A DNA stretch of 64,000 nt from an uncultured Corynebacterium sp. (GCF_946998835.1 NZ_CAMQAZ010000003.1:1-64000), one strand, 5' to 3'; counted from the first letter of the stretch, positions 42,708 to 52,598 are shown. Notes: generated from the sequence alone by a model not told the origin. Numbers and translations are program-made.

Positions 42708-45188
42708 TTACTTCAGCTCAACCTTGATTTCGCCGGTTGTGCGGATGTAGATGATCGTTCCGTTCTGGAACTCGGCGCGCTCGACATCTCCGTCGACAAC
42801 CTGGGTTGCCGTTGGGGCGCCCAGCTTGCCAACCTCGAAGCCCTGGCGAGCCCACTCGTCGGCAATCTTGCCCCAGATTGCGTGGGCGCCGGTGGTCTCG
42901 GAGTCAGTAATGACACCGTTGGAGAACTTCACGTAGCGCAGGACATCGGCCTGGCCAGCGTTGTTCGCCACAGTGGAACCGTTCTGAATGCCGGACATTG
43001 CGTAGCCGAGCACAGAACCTACTTCCTCGGTGACATGGCGCCATTCGGCGGCCAGATCGTTCTGCTCGTCAATCGCGATGATCTGATCAATCAGAACTGG
43101 CAGGTCGGCGATGGATGGGCCGTTTTCAATCGAGCGTCCAACGGCACCCAGAATCGCCTCGGCGGTCTGTCCCAGGCCCGGTGCGCCCAGCATTCCCAGT
43201 GCGGAGGCCAGCATCGAACGTGCGCCCGCAACTGCTTCCAGGGCCTGTGCCTTCTGCGGATCGACAGGTGCATTCGGTGTGGCTGGTGCGGCGGAATCGC
43301 TCGGTTCGCTTGACGACGAGGCGGGGGGCTTAGCCGTAGAAGTGCCAGTGGTGGTCGTAGCGTCGGTTGGCTCTGCCGTAGTAGAGGTGGTCGACTTGGT
43401 GCTCGGCGTTGAGGAGCGGTTCGTTGTGCTGGAGGAGGTCTTGGACGACGTGGTCGACTTGGTCGAGGTTGACTTAGTCGAGGTGGTCGACTTGGTTGAC
43501 GTGGTCGAGCTTGACTTAGTCGAGGTGGTCGACTTGGACGACTTGGTCGAGGTTGCCGAGCTGGAGGTAGAAGTAGTCGTCTTGGACGACGTGCTCGACT
43601 TGGTCGTGCTCGGAGTGGTCGAAGTGCTCGACGTACTCGACTGCGTCGTCTTGCCCTTGTCGGCATCGTTGTCCTGCGGGACGAGTAGGTCACTCGGACC
43701 ATTCGGGCCCTCGTTTTCGACCTTTCCGCTGGTGAGGGTGTTGTACTTCTTCTCGGCAATCGAACGGATCTGGTTCATCTGGGCGTAGCCAGCGTCGCCC
43801 GGGCAGGTGGTGTTACCGACATCGCGGTGCGCGAAAATTGTCGGCAGCGTGACCTTCGTGCCGTATGCGTACTTGGAGTAGCTGGTACCACCGGAAGTCA
43901 TTTGAATCTGGCCGGTCGGCTTGATGCCGGCGACCTTCAGGCGCCAACCAATCATGTTGCCCACCGAGTTCAGTGCTGCCTGGCTCGGCGCAACCGAGGT
44001 GTAGTTACCCATCATCGAGATACCGAAAGTACCGGTGTTGAAGCCACCTGCGTGGGCGCCCTGGACGTTCTTGTCCAGGCCACCGTAGCGGCCTTCGAAG
44101 ATGTTGCCGTACTTGTCGACCAACGCGTTGTATCCGATATCGCACCAGCCCAGAGTCTGAGCGTGGTACTGGTAGATGCCGCGAACGATACCAGCGGACT
44201 GGCTCTCGGTGTAGTTGTTCGAACCAGCGGTGTGGTGCACGGTCGCGCCGACGAGCTTATTGTCGTAGTATGCGCCCTGGCAGCGGTTATTTTCGTTGGC
44301 GCCCCAGCCGGCACGGGTAATGACCTTTGGCATGCCCGTGACATTCTTGGCATCCACAATCGGGTCAATGCCGGATGCGGCGGCCTGGCCGTCGATAAGT
44401 ACTGCGTCGACCTGATTAATAGGCAGTTCATCGGCGACTGGCTCGATGTCAGTCCACTTCACAGGGGTGTTTTCCGATTCGTGCTTCGGGGCGTCGGCAT
44501 CGGTCTTGGTGTCGGCCTGAGCCATCTGCTCCTCGGATGCGTCCTCGGGAGTGGTCTCAGAAGCAGGTTCTGGAGCGGCTTCCGGAGCCTGCTTTTCGCC
44601 CTCGGCATTAATCTCGTCGAGGTTGATCTGGGACATGTCCAGCTTCTCGGCGCCCTTGACGTCCTCCAGCTCCACACCGGAGCCCGGACCGAAGATATTG
44701 AGGCCGTGGGTGGAAACCTGGACGCGCTTGGTCGGCTCGATGTAGATCAGCTCGGTGCCGTTCAGGCCGCTGCCGTTGCCGTCCGCGGGGTAGTCCGGTT
44801 CGACGCTGTACCAGTCCGACCAGGAGCCGTCGGCACGCTCGGCGCGGACGTAGCTGGCGATATCAGGGTTACCGGTCCAAGTAAGCGCGAACTGGGAAAA
44901 CTCGGTGTCGGAGGTAATTTCCTTGACGACACCGCGGTTGGGGTGCTCCTCGTCGGCAATCGACTGGGTCGCAATCGCGGCATCATCGACGAGAACCGAT
45001 TCACTGTCGGCAAGTGACTTGTTCTGGACGACGGGGTCGATGGGGCCAGAACCGTTGTCTTCGATGAGGTCATAAGCGGCGCCCCCACCGACAACCACAA
45101 CTGGGGTCAGGGCAAGGGTCGCCACAGCAGCGAGCACCAAAGATTGCTTGGTGCCTGCGCGGCGATTAATGCGGCGACGACTAAACAC
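42708..45188 (-). CDS. Secreted PGRP/N-acetylmuramoyl-L-alanine amidase-like protein with Thr/Ser linker and LGFP repeat
   Basis: About 826 aa. The start is GTG 45188 (FSRRRINRRAGTKQ) behind CAGGAG. The signal is LVLAAVATLALTPVVVVGGG. A non-catalytic N-terminal region with AVLSxFALTWTGN-like and VQVSTHGLN is followed by an acidic linker. A PGRP/amidase_2 domain at about 295-510 has VITRAGWGANENN, HHTAGSNNYTES, GNIFEGRYGGLDK, GAHAGGFNTGTFGISMMGNY and FAHRDVGNTTCPG. Next is a very repetitive Thr/Ser/Lys linker (~525-640), a helical region and a last LGFP-type repeat. It is a cell-wall-bound peptidoglycan hydrolase or binder. A paralogue lies just upstream. Confidence 0.85.
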   Translation of the reverse strand: MFSRRRINRRAGTKQSLVLAAVATLALTPVVVVGGGAAYDLIEDNGSGPIDPVVQNKSLADSESVLVDDAAIATQSIADEEHPNRGVVKEITSDTEFSQFALTWTGNPDIASYVRAERADGSWSDWYSVEPDYPADGNGSGLNGTELIYIEPTKRVQVSTHGLNIFGPGSGVELEDVKGAEKLDMSQINLDEINAEGEKQAPEAAPEPASETTPEDASEEQMAQADTKTDADAPKHESENTPVKWTDIEPVADELPINQVDAVLIDGQAAASGIDPIVDAKNVTGMPKVITRAGWGANENNRCQGAYYDNKLVGATVHHTAGSNNYTESQSAGIVRGIYQYHAQTLGWCDIGYNALVDKYGNIFEGRYGGLDKNVQGAHAGGFNTGTFGISMMGNYTSVAPSQAALNSVGNMIGWRLKVAGIKPTGQIQMTSGGTSYSKYAYGTKVTLPTIFAHRDVGNTTCPGDAGYAQMNQIRSIAEKKYNTLTSGKVENEGPNGPSDLLVPQDNDADKGKTTQSSTSSTSTTPSTTKSSTSSKTTTSTSSSATSTKSSKSTTSTKSSSTTSTKSTTSTKSTSTKSTTSSKTSSSTTNRSSTPSTKSTTSTTAEPTDATTTTGTSTAKPPASSSSEPSDSAAPATPNAPVDPQKAQALEAVAGARSMLASALGMLGAPGLGQTAEAILGAVGRSIENGPSIADLPVLIDQIIAIDEQNDLAAEWRHVTEEVGSVLGYAMSGIQNGSTVANNAGQADVLRYVKFSNGVITDSETTGAHAIWGKIADEWARQGFEVGKLGAPTATQVVDGDVERAEFQNGTIIYIRTTGEIKVELK
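43376..43640 (-). repeat. Degenerate coding repeat (Thr/Ser/Lys linker of the PGRP protein)
   Basis: On the plus strand a degenerate GTCGACTTGG(T/A)CG motif recurs many times between ~43380 and ~43620, encoding TTSTKS-type repeats in the minus-strand gene. Such repeats lengthen and shorten readily. The protein segment is likely a flexible, perhaps O-glycosylated, wall-spanning linker. Confidence 0.75.
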
Positions 45189-45272
45189 GTTATTAACTCC
45201 TGCGTGATAACTGAGAATCTGCTGCTGCACCACAATGTGATGCGGTTATGCGTACTGGGGAGGGAAGGGGAC

Positions 45273-46778
45273 TTAGTTCTGTGGTGCGAACAGTGCCTGG
45301 GCGGCTTCGGCCGGGTTGGCCGGGAGCCCATCGGTCAGATATTCGCCCAGCGCCTGGGCTGGAGATGACATTTCCGCGTTCCCGAGGGAACCTCCGTCGT
45401 CACTCGACTCACCGGCACCCGGAGCTGGCGGGAGGTTGGCGGCCTCTCCATCCTGGTTGCCCGGCTCCGCCGAACCGCCAGGAATGCCGGCTCCGCTGGC
45501 ACCGTCGAACTTGGCCTTGGCTGCCGCGCGGATGTCGTCCATCTGCTGGTAGCCGAAGTTGCCTGGGCATGAGGTGTAACCGGTGTCGCGGTGACCGAAG
45601 ATGGCCGGTAGGTTCACGGTCTGGCCCGAACCGTAGCGGGCCTTCGAGTATCCGGAGCTGGTTAGCGCGGCGGTGGACATCGGATCAACGCCACCGACCT
45701 TCATGCGCCAGCCGACCATCTCGCCCAGCGCGGTGATAGCCGCAGCTGGAATCGGCAGCTGGTCGTAGTTACCCATCACCGAGATGCCGAAAGTGCCATT
45801 GTTGAAGCCACCTGCGTGGGCGCCCTCGATGTTCTTGTCCAGGCCGCCGTAGCGGCCTTCGTAGATGTTGCCGTACTTGTCGACCAGCGCGTTGTAGCCA
45901 ACATCGCCCCAGCCCAGTGTCTTTGCGTGGTAGGCGTAAATACCGCGGACAATGGCCGGCCCCTGGGACTCCGAGTAGTTATTGGAGCCAGCGGTGTGGT
46001 GGATACAGGTGCCCTTGAAAGTGCTGTAGGAGCTCGATCCGCCGCGTGCGGACTCGTCAGCGCCCCATGCGGCACGGCTGATGACACTCGGCGCACCGGC
46101 AATCGAAGACTCATATGCAACCGGCTGAATAATCTCACCCGACTGCTCGACACCGTCGACGAAGACCGCCTGGACAGCATTGAGTGCCAGCGATGCGGTG
46201 CCGTCGATAAGGCCCTGCAGAGTGTCGCCAATTGTGGCGGGGTCGAGGTTGTCGGCACCAATGATGCTACGCGGATCCAGCCCCTCGAGGAGGTTCAGGC
46301 CGACAGTGGAGACCTGCACGCGCTTGGTTGGCTCGACGAACAGCAGCTCAGTGCCGGACTGTCCGGAGTTGTTCATCGGACCGTGGGAATCGGCGTGGAA
46401 CCACGGGCCAAAGGTGCCGTCTTCGCGCTCAGCGCGAACGTAGAGCTGCAGGTTTTCAGCGCCTGGCCAGGTCAGCGCGAACTGCGAGAACGGTTCGTCG
46501 CGGGTGATGTCCTTGACGAATCCGCGAAGTGGGTGCAGGGCATCGGCAATGGCATGCGTGCCGACGGCCGCGTCATCAATCATCATCGTGACAGCGTCGG
46601 CCAGCGGCGAGGTCGAGATCTTAGCCGCGATGGGGGAAATACCAGGGCTTTCTACCAGAGTGGGCGCCTGGCGGACACCCCAGGATGCAAGCGGAGCTGC
46701 GGCAGCGGTGGCTGCCAGTCCATAGAGGAAGGTACGACGGCCCATCGACGGGGCATTGATGCGACGGCGAGTTGGCAC
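45273..46778 (-). CDS. PGRP domain protein, paralogue of the downstream gene, Tat-like signal
   Basis: About 501 aa, starting at GTG 46778 behind GGAG. The N-terminus MGRRTFLYGLAATAAAAPLASW is a twin-arginine-type signal. It shares the domain plan of the next gene: the same FALTWPGAENLQLYVRAEREDG and KRVQVSTVGLNLLEG blocks, then the PGRP domain (ISRAAWGADES, HHTAGSNNYSESQ, YEGRYGGLDKNIEGAHAGG, FGHRDTGYTSCPG). The Thr/Ser linker and LGFP repeat of its partner are missing; instead it ends with a short Gly/Pro/Asp-rich tail. It is a secreted muramoyl amidase-like protein by family. The pair likely arose by duplication. Confidence 0.85.
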   Translation of the reverse strand: MPTRRRINAPSMGRRTFLYGLAATAAAAPLASWGVRQAPTLVESPGISPIAAKISTSPLADAVTMMIDDAAVGTHAIADALHPLRGFVKDITRDEPFSQFALTWPGAENLQLYVRAEREDGTFGPWFHADSHGPMNNSGQSGTELLFVEPTKRVQVSTVGLNLLEGLDPRSIIGADNLDPATIGDTLQGLIDGTASLALNAVQAVFVDGVEQSGEIIQPVAYESSIAGAPSVISRAAWGADESARGGSSSYSTFKGTCIHHTAGSNNYSESQGPAIVRGIYAYHAKTLGWGDVGYNALVDKYGNIYEGRYGGLDKNIEGAHAGGFNNGTFGISVMGNYDQLPIPAAAITALGEMVGWRMKVGGVDPMSTAALTSSGYSKARYGSGQTVNLPAIFGHRDTGYTSCPGNFGYQQMDDIRAAAKAKFDGASGAGIPGGSAEPGNQDGEAANLPPAPGAGESSDDGGSLGNAEMSSPAQALGEYLTDGLPANPAEAAQALFAPQN

Positions 46779-47051
46779 GGTAAAAGCTCCAAAAATGTGG
46801 GGTACAGAGTCATCAACCCGGGGTGTCGCCCGGGGTCGAATTGAAGAAAAGTTGCACAGCAACAGAAAATACTGAGAAAGATGTTACCAGTGTGACTAGA
46901 AAAATCTAGTGAGGCCACTGTTTTTCTACGTTAATTTTGGGGAAAATATTGAATTGTGTGACCAAATGAACGTTGGGGGACGTTCACGTGGACGTCGTAA
47001 AGCCCGCGTGTACACCCGCAAACCGGATGGAAATGCAATAGGTTTTAAGGC

Positions 47052-48305
47052 GTGAGTAGCGAAAAGAACACCACTGCCAATGAATTTGCTCCGAAGTCCC
47101 TACAGGACATCAAGGACAACAACTACGACCTCATCGTGGTCGGCTCGGGTTTCTTCGGTTTGACCGTTGCTGAGCGGACCGCCAATGAGCTGGGTAAGCG
47201 CGTGCTCGTTGTCGAGCGCCGCAACCACATTGGCGGCAACGCCTACTCGGAAGCAGAGCCGGAAACCGGCATCGAGGTGCACAAGTACGGTGCGCACCTG
47301 TTCCATACCTCTAATAAGAGGGTGTGGGACTACGTCAACCAGTTCACCGACTTCACCGACTACCAGCACCGGGTGTTCGCTATGTACAAGGGCACCGCGT
47401 ACCAGTTCCCGATGGGGCTGGGGCTGATTAACCAGTTTTTCGGCAAGTACTACAGCCCGGACGAGGCTCGCCAACTGATTAAGGATCAGACTGATGGCCT
47501 GGATCCGCGCGACGCGAAGAACCTTGAAGAAAAGGCTATCTCCCTCATCGGTCGTCCGCTGTACGAGGCTTTTGTCAAGCACTACACCGCCAAGCAGTGG
47601 CAGACCGACCCGAAGAACCTGCCGGCTGGAAACATCACCCGCCTGCCCGTTCGCTACACCTTTAATAACCGCTACTTCAACGACACCTACGAAGGCCTGC
47701 CTGTCGACGGCTACACCGCCTGGCTGGAAAACATGGTGACCTCCGACAAGATTGACGTCGTTGTCGACGCTGACTGGTTCGAGGTGCGCGACGAACTGCG
47801 CGCTGTCTCCCCGGATGCTCCGGTCGTCTACACCGGCCCGCTGGACCGCTACTTCAACTACGCAGAGGGCAAGCTGGGTTGGCGCACCCTGGACTTTGAG
47901 ATGGAAGTCCTCAACACCGGCGACTTCCAGGGCACCTCGGTGATGAACTACAACGACGCTGATGTGCCATACACCCGTATCCACGAGTTCCGCCACTTCC
48001 ACCCGGAGCGCGATTACGTCAAGGACAAGACGGTAATTGTTAAGGAATACTCCCGCTTCGCCGACGATGGCGACGAGGTGTACTACCCGATCAACACTCC
48101 GGAAGACCGCGAGATGCTGGAGGCCTACCGCAAGCTCGCTGCAGCAGAAGCGCAGGAGAACAAGGTTCTCTTCGGTGGTCGTCTGGGCACCTACCAGTAC
48201 CTGGACATGCACATGGCCATTGGTTCGGCGCTGTCGATGTTCGACAACAAGATTGCACCGTTCTTCAACGACGGCGAAGCGATTGAGCAGGAGCGCGGGC
48301 ACTAA
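47052..48305 (+). CDS. glf: UDP-galactopyranose mutase
   Basis: A 417-aa flavoenzyme that converts UDP-galactopyranose to UDP-galactofuranose for arabinogalactan. Start GTG 47052. Motifs: VVGSGFFGLTVAER (FAD), VVERRNHIGGNAYSE, HLFHTSNKRVWDYVNQF, PVDGYTAWLENM, ALSMFDNKI near the end. Its product is polymerised by GlfT2, also in this window. In C. glutamicum the genes between glf and glfT2 are few; here a restriction-modification operon lies between them. Confidence 0.96.
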   Translation: MSSEKNTTANEFAPKSLQDIKDNNYDLIVVGSGFFGLTVAERTANELGKRVLVVERRNHIGGNAYSEAEPETGIEVHKYGAHLFHTSNKRVWDYVNQFTDFTDYQHRVFAMYKGTAYQFPMGLGLINQFFGKYYSPDEARQLIKDQTDGLDPRDAKNLEEKAISLIGRPLYEAFVKHYTAKQWQTDPKNLPAGNITRLPVRYTFNNRYFNDTYEGLPVDGYTAWLENMVTSDKIDVVVDADWFEVRDELRAVSPDAPVVYTGPLDRYFNYAEGKLGWRTLDFEMEVLNTGDFQGTSVMNYNDADVPYTRIHEFRHFHPERDYVKDKTVIVKEYSRFADDGDEVYYPINTPEDREMLEAYRKLAAAEAQENKVLFGGRLGTYQYLDMHMAIGSALSMFDNKIAPFFNDGEAIEQERGH

Positions 48306-48409
48306 GCACGGACTTCGGGGGCTGTGGTTCCTCTGGTCGGCTGGCTCTGGGAATCTGGCTCTTTTTAGGGATAGCTGGATCGTCGTCTTAGCTCGAACAG
48401 GTAGGCGGG

Positions 48410-49420
48410 TCAGAAGGGCGGAACGTCAAGAGTTTCGCGGAGTGCTTGGATAGCCCGAAGATCCTCACCGGTGTGGGACTCCTCAGCGAGGGTGAAGACC
48501 TCAGCCAGCTGATCTTTTTCTTCTTTGGTGAGGAACGGTTTGGCTGGCCATAATGAGTGGCAGAGCAGATTATTGATTTTGTCAATTTCGTTCGCAAAGT
48601 TCTTGAGTGGGTTCAATACTGCGAGTGCATGTTCAACTCCCCATTTATTCACTGTTAGTTCGCCGTTCTTGTCCGTGAACAGCCCCGTGGCAACCCCAAG
48701 TCGGTATTGCTCGGTCCAGAAATCCAAGGAATCTGATCGATTGCATGACTCGACGCCCTCCTGCTGCACGATGAAGGTTTCTTGCATTGCCCGTCTGGCC
48801 ACAGCGACGCCAACTTCCCGTTGGTGTTTCGGATCCATTTCTGGGAGGCCCGCATCTCGGAGGCGTTCGAGGAGGCTGTTGCGGTGGAAGATGGCTCTTT
48901 CGAGGATGAGGTCGCGAATGAGAGCCTCAGGCCGACCGTATGCAAACTTTCCAACTCGAGGTAGCGCCCAATGAACCCAAACAAGGGATGACACGGTAAT
49001 CAGGCCGGCGGTGTCGTCAAGGATTTCCGGTACGAAGGCTCGTCCATGGCCCGAGCCCTTCGAGTTTCGGTAGGGCCCCAGAGAGCAAACTAGCTTCCGA
49101 ATCTGTGTTGCGGCTGTCCGCCCCGCGCTATCAACTGAGTCGCCTTCAGTTCGTTGGTCGACCAGTAGATTGTGCGCATTTTTAACAATCTTGTCGAAAG
49201 AATCATCGCTGGCTGCGGGCCTTCCGTCCAGCTCTAACGTCACACGGCTGATGCTTTCGACCAAGGCCTTGCACTGCCCAACGACCTCACCTAGGTCATT
49301 AGCTTCGTGAGCTCGCAAGAGCCGCTGATGTTCAAGGTCAATAGCGTTCCAGTATTCAGATCCAAGATAGTTTGGTCTTTGCAGGGGGACCAGGATATGA
49401 GCATTGAAAAGCTCCTTCAC
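48410..49420 (-). CDS. Abi_C/HEPN-like protein at the end of the RM operon
   Basis: A 336-aa protein with a GTG start that overlaps the hsdR stop by one base (TAGTG), so it is translationally coupled to hsdR. Residues ~48-150 resemble the abortive-infection C-terminal (Abi_C) family: ALVESISRVTLELDGR, then KLVCSLGPYRNSKGSGHGRA. The R118-N119...H125 arrangement is an RNx5H motif as seen in HEPN RNases. The remaining ~190 residues are helical with no recognised domain. A toxin or RNase effector role in phage defence is inferred. No membrane segments. Confidence 0.6.
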   Translation of the reverse strand: MKELFNAHILVPLQRPNYLGSEYWNAIDLEHQRLLRAHEANDLGEVVGQCKALVESISRVTLELDGRPAASDDSFDKIVKNAHNLLVDQRTEGDSVDSAGRTAATQIRKLVCSLGPYRNSKGSGHGRAFVPEILDDTAGLITVSSLVWVHWALPRVGKFAYGRPEALIRDLILERAIFHRNSLLERLRDAGLPEMDPKHQREVGVAVARRAMQETFIVQQEGVESCNRSDSLDFWTEQYRLGVATGLFTDKNGELTVNKWGVEHALAVLNPLKNFANEIDKINNLLCHSLWPAKPFLTKEEKDQLAEVFTLAEESHTGEDLRAIQALRETLDVPPF

Positions 49421-52400
49421 TACGCAGCCTCCGCCCAGCGGGGCGCAAAGCGCTCCATCTGCTCTAACACGAGAACAACAGCTTCGCTTCGCTTGTCGGC
49501 CGGGTATTTGTGCTTGCGCAGCAAGGTCTTAATCGAGCGCCGTAGCTTGGCGCGCACATCATCGCGCACGGTCCAGTCTGTCTTCGCATCCCGGCGGAGA
49601 GTCTCGACGAGATCGCGCGCAATCTGGGCCAACACATCGTCCTCGAGGACCTCATCGGTGGAGTTGGTATCAGCGATGACGTCATAGAACGCGAGCTCAT
49701 CGTTGCTGAGCGCCGGATTGAAGGATTCCCCGCGCTTGCTTTCCGCAACGATCTCCTTCGAAAGCTCGATGAGCTCGGCGATGACCTCGGCGGAGGTGAG
49801 CTGTTGGTTGGTGTAGCGGTTCATCAGCTCACGGATGCGCTCGGAGAACTGCTTCGCCCGAACCTCGTTGTTTCCGGTGGCTACCCGGGATTCTTGGAGG
49901 AGGGAGCGCCGCAGCGCGTCGATTAGCAGCGCGGTCTCTGAGGCGGTCTTGTCCTTGGTCTTCAAGGCGTCGATGTTCAGGTCCTGCAGGTTGGGCAGGT
50001 CGCGGCCGATTTCCTCGTAGACGTCGATGACGGTGGATGAGGCACTTGAGTCGACGACGAGCTGGCTGAGCAGGGTGAGGACCTCGTCGCTCAGTGGCTC
50101 ACCGTTGGCCCGACGGTCGGCAGCGTCCATCTTCGCCAGCTGGTTGCGCACGTCGGAGTAGAAGCGGACGTCCTCGCGGTACTGGGCGGCGTCGGGGCTA
50201 CCGGAAGCCAGCGCCCACGCCCGGGCTAGTTTGCCTGCGGTTTCGGTGAACTGTTTGGCGAGCGGGTAACGGCCCTCCTCATCGGCGGTCTGTGGGTCGC
50301 GAAGCTTGGCCAGGATCTGCAGGCGGGCCTTGCGTTGCTCGCCATTGGCCTCTAACTCGCGCCAGTCTTCGCCCACGAGGGTGTGGAGCTTGCCAAGGAA
50401 GCCGCGGACGATGCCGAGGGCTTCCTCGATATTCTGCCCGATCACCTTCTCATCTTCGTCGGGGGCGCTCTTGGTGAATTCAGCGATGGCCTTCTGCAGG
50501 TTGTCGATGAGCGGGGCGTAGGCCACCAGTAGACCGCTTTCCTTGTGGCGGAACTTGCGGTTCACGCGGGCCAGCGTCTGCATGAGCAGAGCGCTCTTCA
50601 GCGGCCGGTCGAGGTATAGCGTGTGCAGCGGAGGAGCGTCGAAACCGGTGAGCATCATGCCCTGCACGATTGCGATTTCGAGCTCGTCGTCCGCGTCCTT
50701 CATGCGGTCCTTGATTGCATCCATCCGAGCTTGGTTGCGGATGTGTTTCTGTAGGTGCGCGGGGTCGGAGGCCGCGCCGGAGAAAATCACCTTGACTTTG
50801 CCGGCGAGGTCATCGTCGCTGTGCCAGTCGGGACGCAGCTCGACGATTTTCTCGTACAGGTTGGCTGCGATGTCGCGGGTCTGCACCACAATCATCGCCT
50901 TACCTGGCCCGCCGATGAACTGTCGCATGTTCTCGCGGCGATCCTCCCAGTGGAGGATGAAGTCCAGCGCGAGGGTGCTGAGGCGCTGATTGGAGCCGTA
51001 CACGGTGTTCAGCACGGCGACGGAGCGCTGCGCCTTCTCCCGGTCTTCGTCCTCGATGTCGGCGAGGATCTCCGCTGCCGCGTCGTCGATGTCCTCGTCG
51101 GTGATCCCCTGGATGCGCTCCAGCGGGATGAGTCGCGGCTCGAAATATACGGGGACCACCGCGCCGTCAGCCACCGCGCGGTTCATGTCGTAGACGTCAA
51201 TCTCACCACCGAAGACCTCGCGGGTTTTGCGGTCCCACTCGTCAATCGGGGTGCCGGTGAACGCAATCATCGTGGCGTTGGGCAGCGCGGTGCGGAGGTG
51301 GTGCGCGTAGCCGTCGGCGTTCGTGTCGCCGAAGCCGTAGTGGGAGCGGTGCGCCTCGTCGGAGATCACGATGATGTTGTGGCGTTCTGAAAGAACAGGG
51401 TGTTCTAGCTCTCTGTCTTCCTTTGCGCCCTTCAGGCCGAATTTCTGCAGGGTGGCGAAGTAGATCCCGCCTGATTGGCGCTGGCTAAGCTGATTGCGCA
51501 GGTCCTCCCGGCTGGAAATGTGGGTCGGGGGTTCGGGCAAGAGGGTGGAGACGGCGAAGGTGTCGTGGAGCTGTTTATCCAGCTCGTTGCGGTCGTTCAG
51601 GACGACCACGGTGGGGGAGTCCAGCCGCGCGTCGCGCATGATCTTCGCGGTGTACATCTCCATTTCCATGGACTTGCCGGAGCCAGTGGTGTGCCACACC
51701 ACGCCAGCCTTCTTGTCGCTGCGGGCGGCCTGGATAGTCCTGCCCGCGGCTTTAGAGACGGCGAAGTATTGGTGTGGCTTGGCTACGCGCATACGCAGCT
51801 CACCATTGATTTCGTCGAATGCAGTGAAATCAATGAAGATTTGGCCGAAGCGTTCGATGTTGAACAGACCCCACATGAGCATGTCGAACTCGGTCATCTG
51901 CTCGCCGCCCACGACGACGAGTGGGCCCTGCATGTAGGGTTCGCCGTCGTCGTCGACGCGCCAGCTGCTCATGTGTTCCCGCGGGGTGAACGGGGTGCCG
52001 TAAATCGCTTCGAGCCCGTCGGAGGCGACGACGACGTTGGCGAAGCGGAAAGCCATCGGGAATTCTTCGACGTAGGTGCGCAGCTGGTTGTAGCCGTCTT
52101 CCACCGTTGCGGTGGACCCGGATTGTTTCAGCTCCATGATGGCCAGGGGCATGCCGTTGACGTAGAGCACTACATCGAAGCGGCGTTCCTTGTCCAGGTT
52201 CCGGATGGTGATTTGGTTCGCCGCGATGTAGTCGTTTTTGTTCGGGTCGCGGGAGAAGAACGTGATGGTGGGGTTCTGGTGCTTGCCCTCGGCGTCGGTG
52301 TATTCGATGCCGCGGTAGCCTTCCACGAGGATCTGGTGGAGGCGGTGGTTCTCCGCAATCGCGCTTTGGGATTGCGGGGTGAGAACCTCTGCCATTGCTT

Positions 52401-52596
52401 GGCGGAGGTACTCGTCTGGAACCCCGGGGTTGAGGTTGCGCAGGGCGTTGAGGAGGCGACCTCGAAGCACGATGTCGCGCCAATTCTCCCGCTCCCCGCT
52501 GCCGGGGGCGAGTTCTTTACCTTCGGTCGGCTTCCAATCGAGCTCGCCGAGCAGCTCGAGCGCGTCGACTTCGAGCATCGCCTCACTGTAAGCCAT
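49420..52596 (-). CDS. hsdR: Type I restriction enzyme, HsdR subunit
   Basis: A 1058-aa restriction/translocase subunit. The N-terminal nuclease domain has D141 ... ELK (E155, K157) in FDVVLYVNGMPLAIMELKQ, a PD-(D/E)XK core. The SF2 helicase shows Walker A WHTTGSGKSMEM, VISDEAHRSHYG (DEAH box) and the later TGFDAPPLHTLYLDRPL / QTLARVNRKF. The C-terminus is helical, for binding HsdM/HsdS. It cuts DNA after translocation when unmethylated sites are found. hsdS is 2 bases upstream and the Abi-like gene overlaps its stop. Confidence 0.95.
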   Translation of the reverse strand: MAYSEAMLEVDALELLGELDWKPTEGKELAPGSGERENWRDIVLRGRLLNALRNLNPGVPDEYLRQAMAEVLTPQSQSAIAENHRLHQILVEGYRGIEYTDAEGKHQNPTITFFSRDPNKNDYIAANQITIRNLDKERRFDVVLYVNGMPLAIMELKQSGSTATVEDGYNQLRTYVEEFPMAFRFANVVVASDGLEAIYGTPFTPREHMSSWRVDDDGEPYMQGPLVVVGGEQMTEFDMLMWGLFNIERFGQIFIDFTAFDEINGELRMRVAKPHQYFAVSKAAGRTIQAARSDKKAGVVWHTTGSGKSMEMEMYTAKIMRDARLDSPTVVVLNDRNELDKQLHDTFAVSTLLPEPPTHISSREDLRNQLSQRQSGGIYFATLQKFGLKGAKEDRELEHPVLSERHNIIVISDEAHRSHYGFGDTNADGYAHHLRTALPNATMIAFTGTPIDEWDRKTREVFGGEIDVYDMNRAVADGAVVPVYFEPRLIPLERIQGITDEDIDDAAAEILADIEDEDREKAQRSVAVLNTVYGSNQRLSTLALDFILHWEDRRENMRQFIGGPGKAMIVVQTRDIAANLYEKIVELRPDWHSDDDLAGKVKVIFSGAASDPAHLQKHIRNQARMDAIKDRMKDADDELEIAIVQGMMLTGFDAPPLHTLYLDRPLKSALLMQTLARVNRKFRHKESGLLVAYAPLIDNLQKAIAEFTKSAPDEDEKVIGQNIEEALGIVRGFLGKLHTLVGEDWRELEANGEQRKARLQILAKLRDPQTADEEGRYPLAKQFTETAGKLARAWALASGSPDAAQYREDVRFYSDVRNQLAKMDAADRRANGEPLSDEVLTLLSQLVVDSSASSTVIDVYEEIGRDLPNLQDLNIDALKTKDKTASETALLIDALRRSLLQESRVATGNNEVRAKQFSERIRELMNRYTNQQLTSAEVIAELIELSKEIVAESKRGESFNPALSNDELAFYDVIADTNSTDEVLEDDVLAQIARDLVETLRRDAKTDWTVRDDVRAKLRRSIKTLLRKHKYPADKRSEAVVLVLEQMERFAPRWAEAA

Positions 52597-52598
52597 GG

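Noticed and set aside
43376..43640. CRISPR array
   Set aside because: Repeats are short, in frame and code for a Thr/Ser/Lys linker; no spacers or cas genes.
48306..48409. Insertion-sequence end or attachment site at the left edge of the RM operon
   Set aside because: No inverted repeat, direct repeat or tRNA gene could be found matching the right edge.
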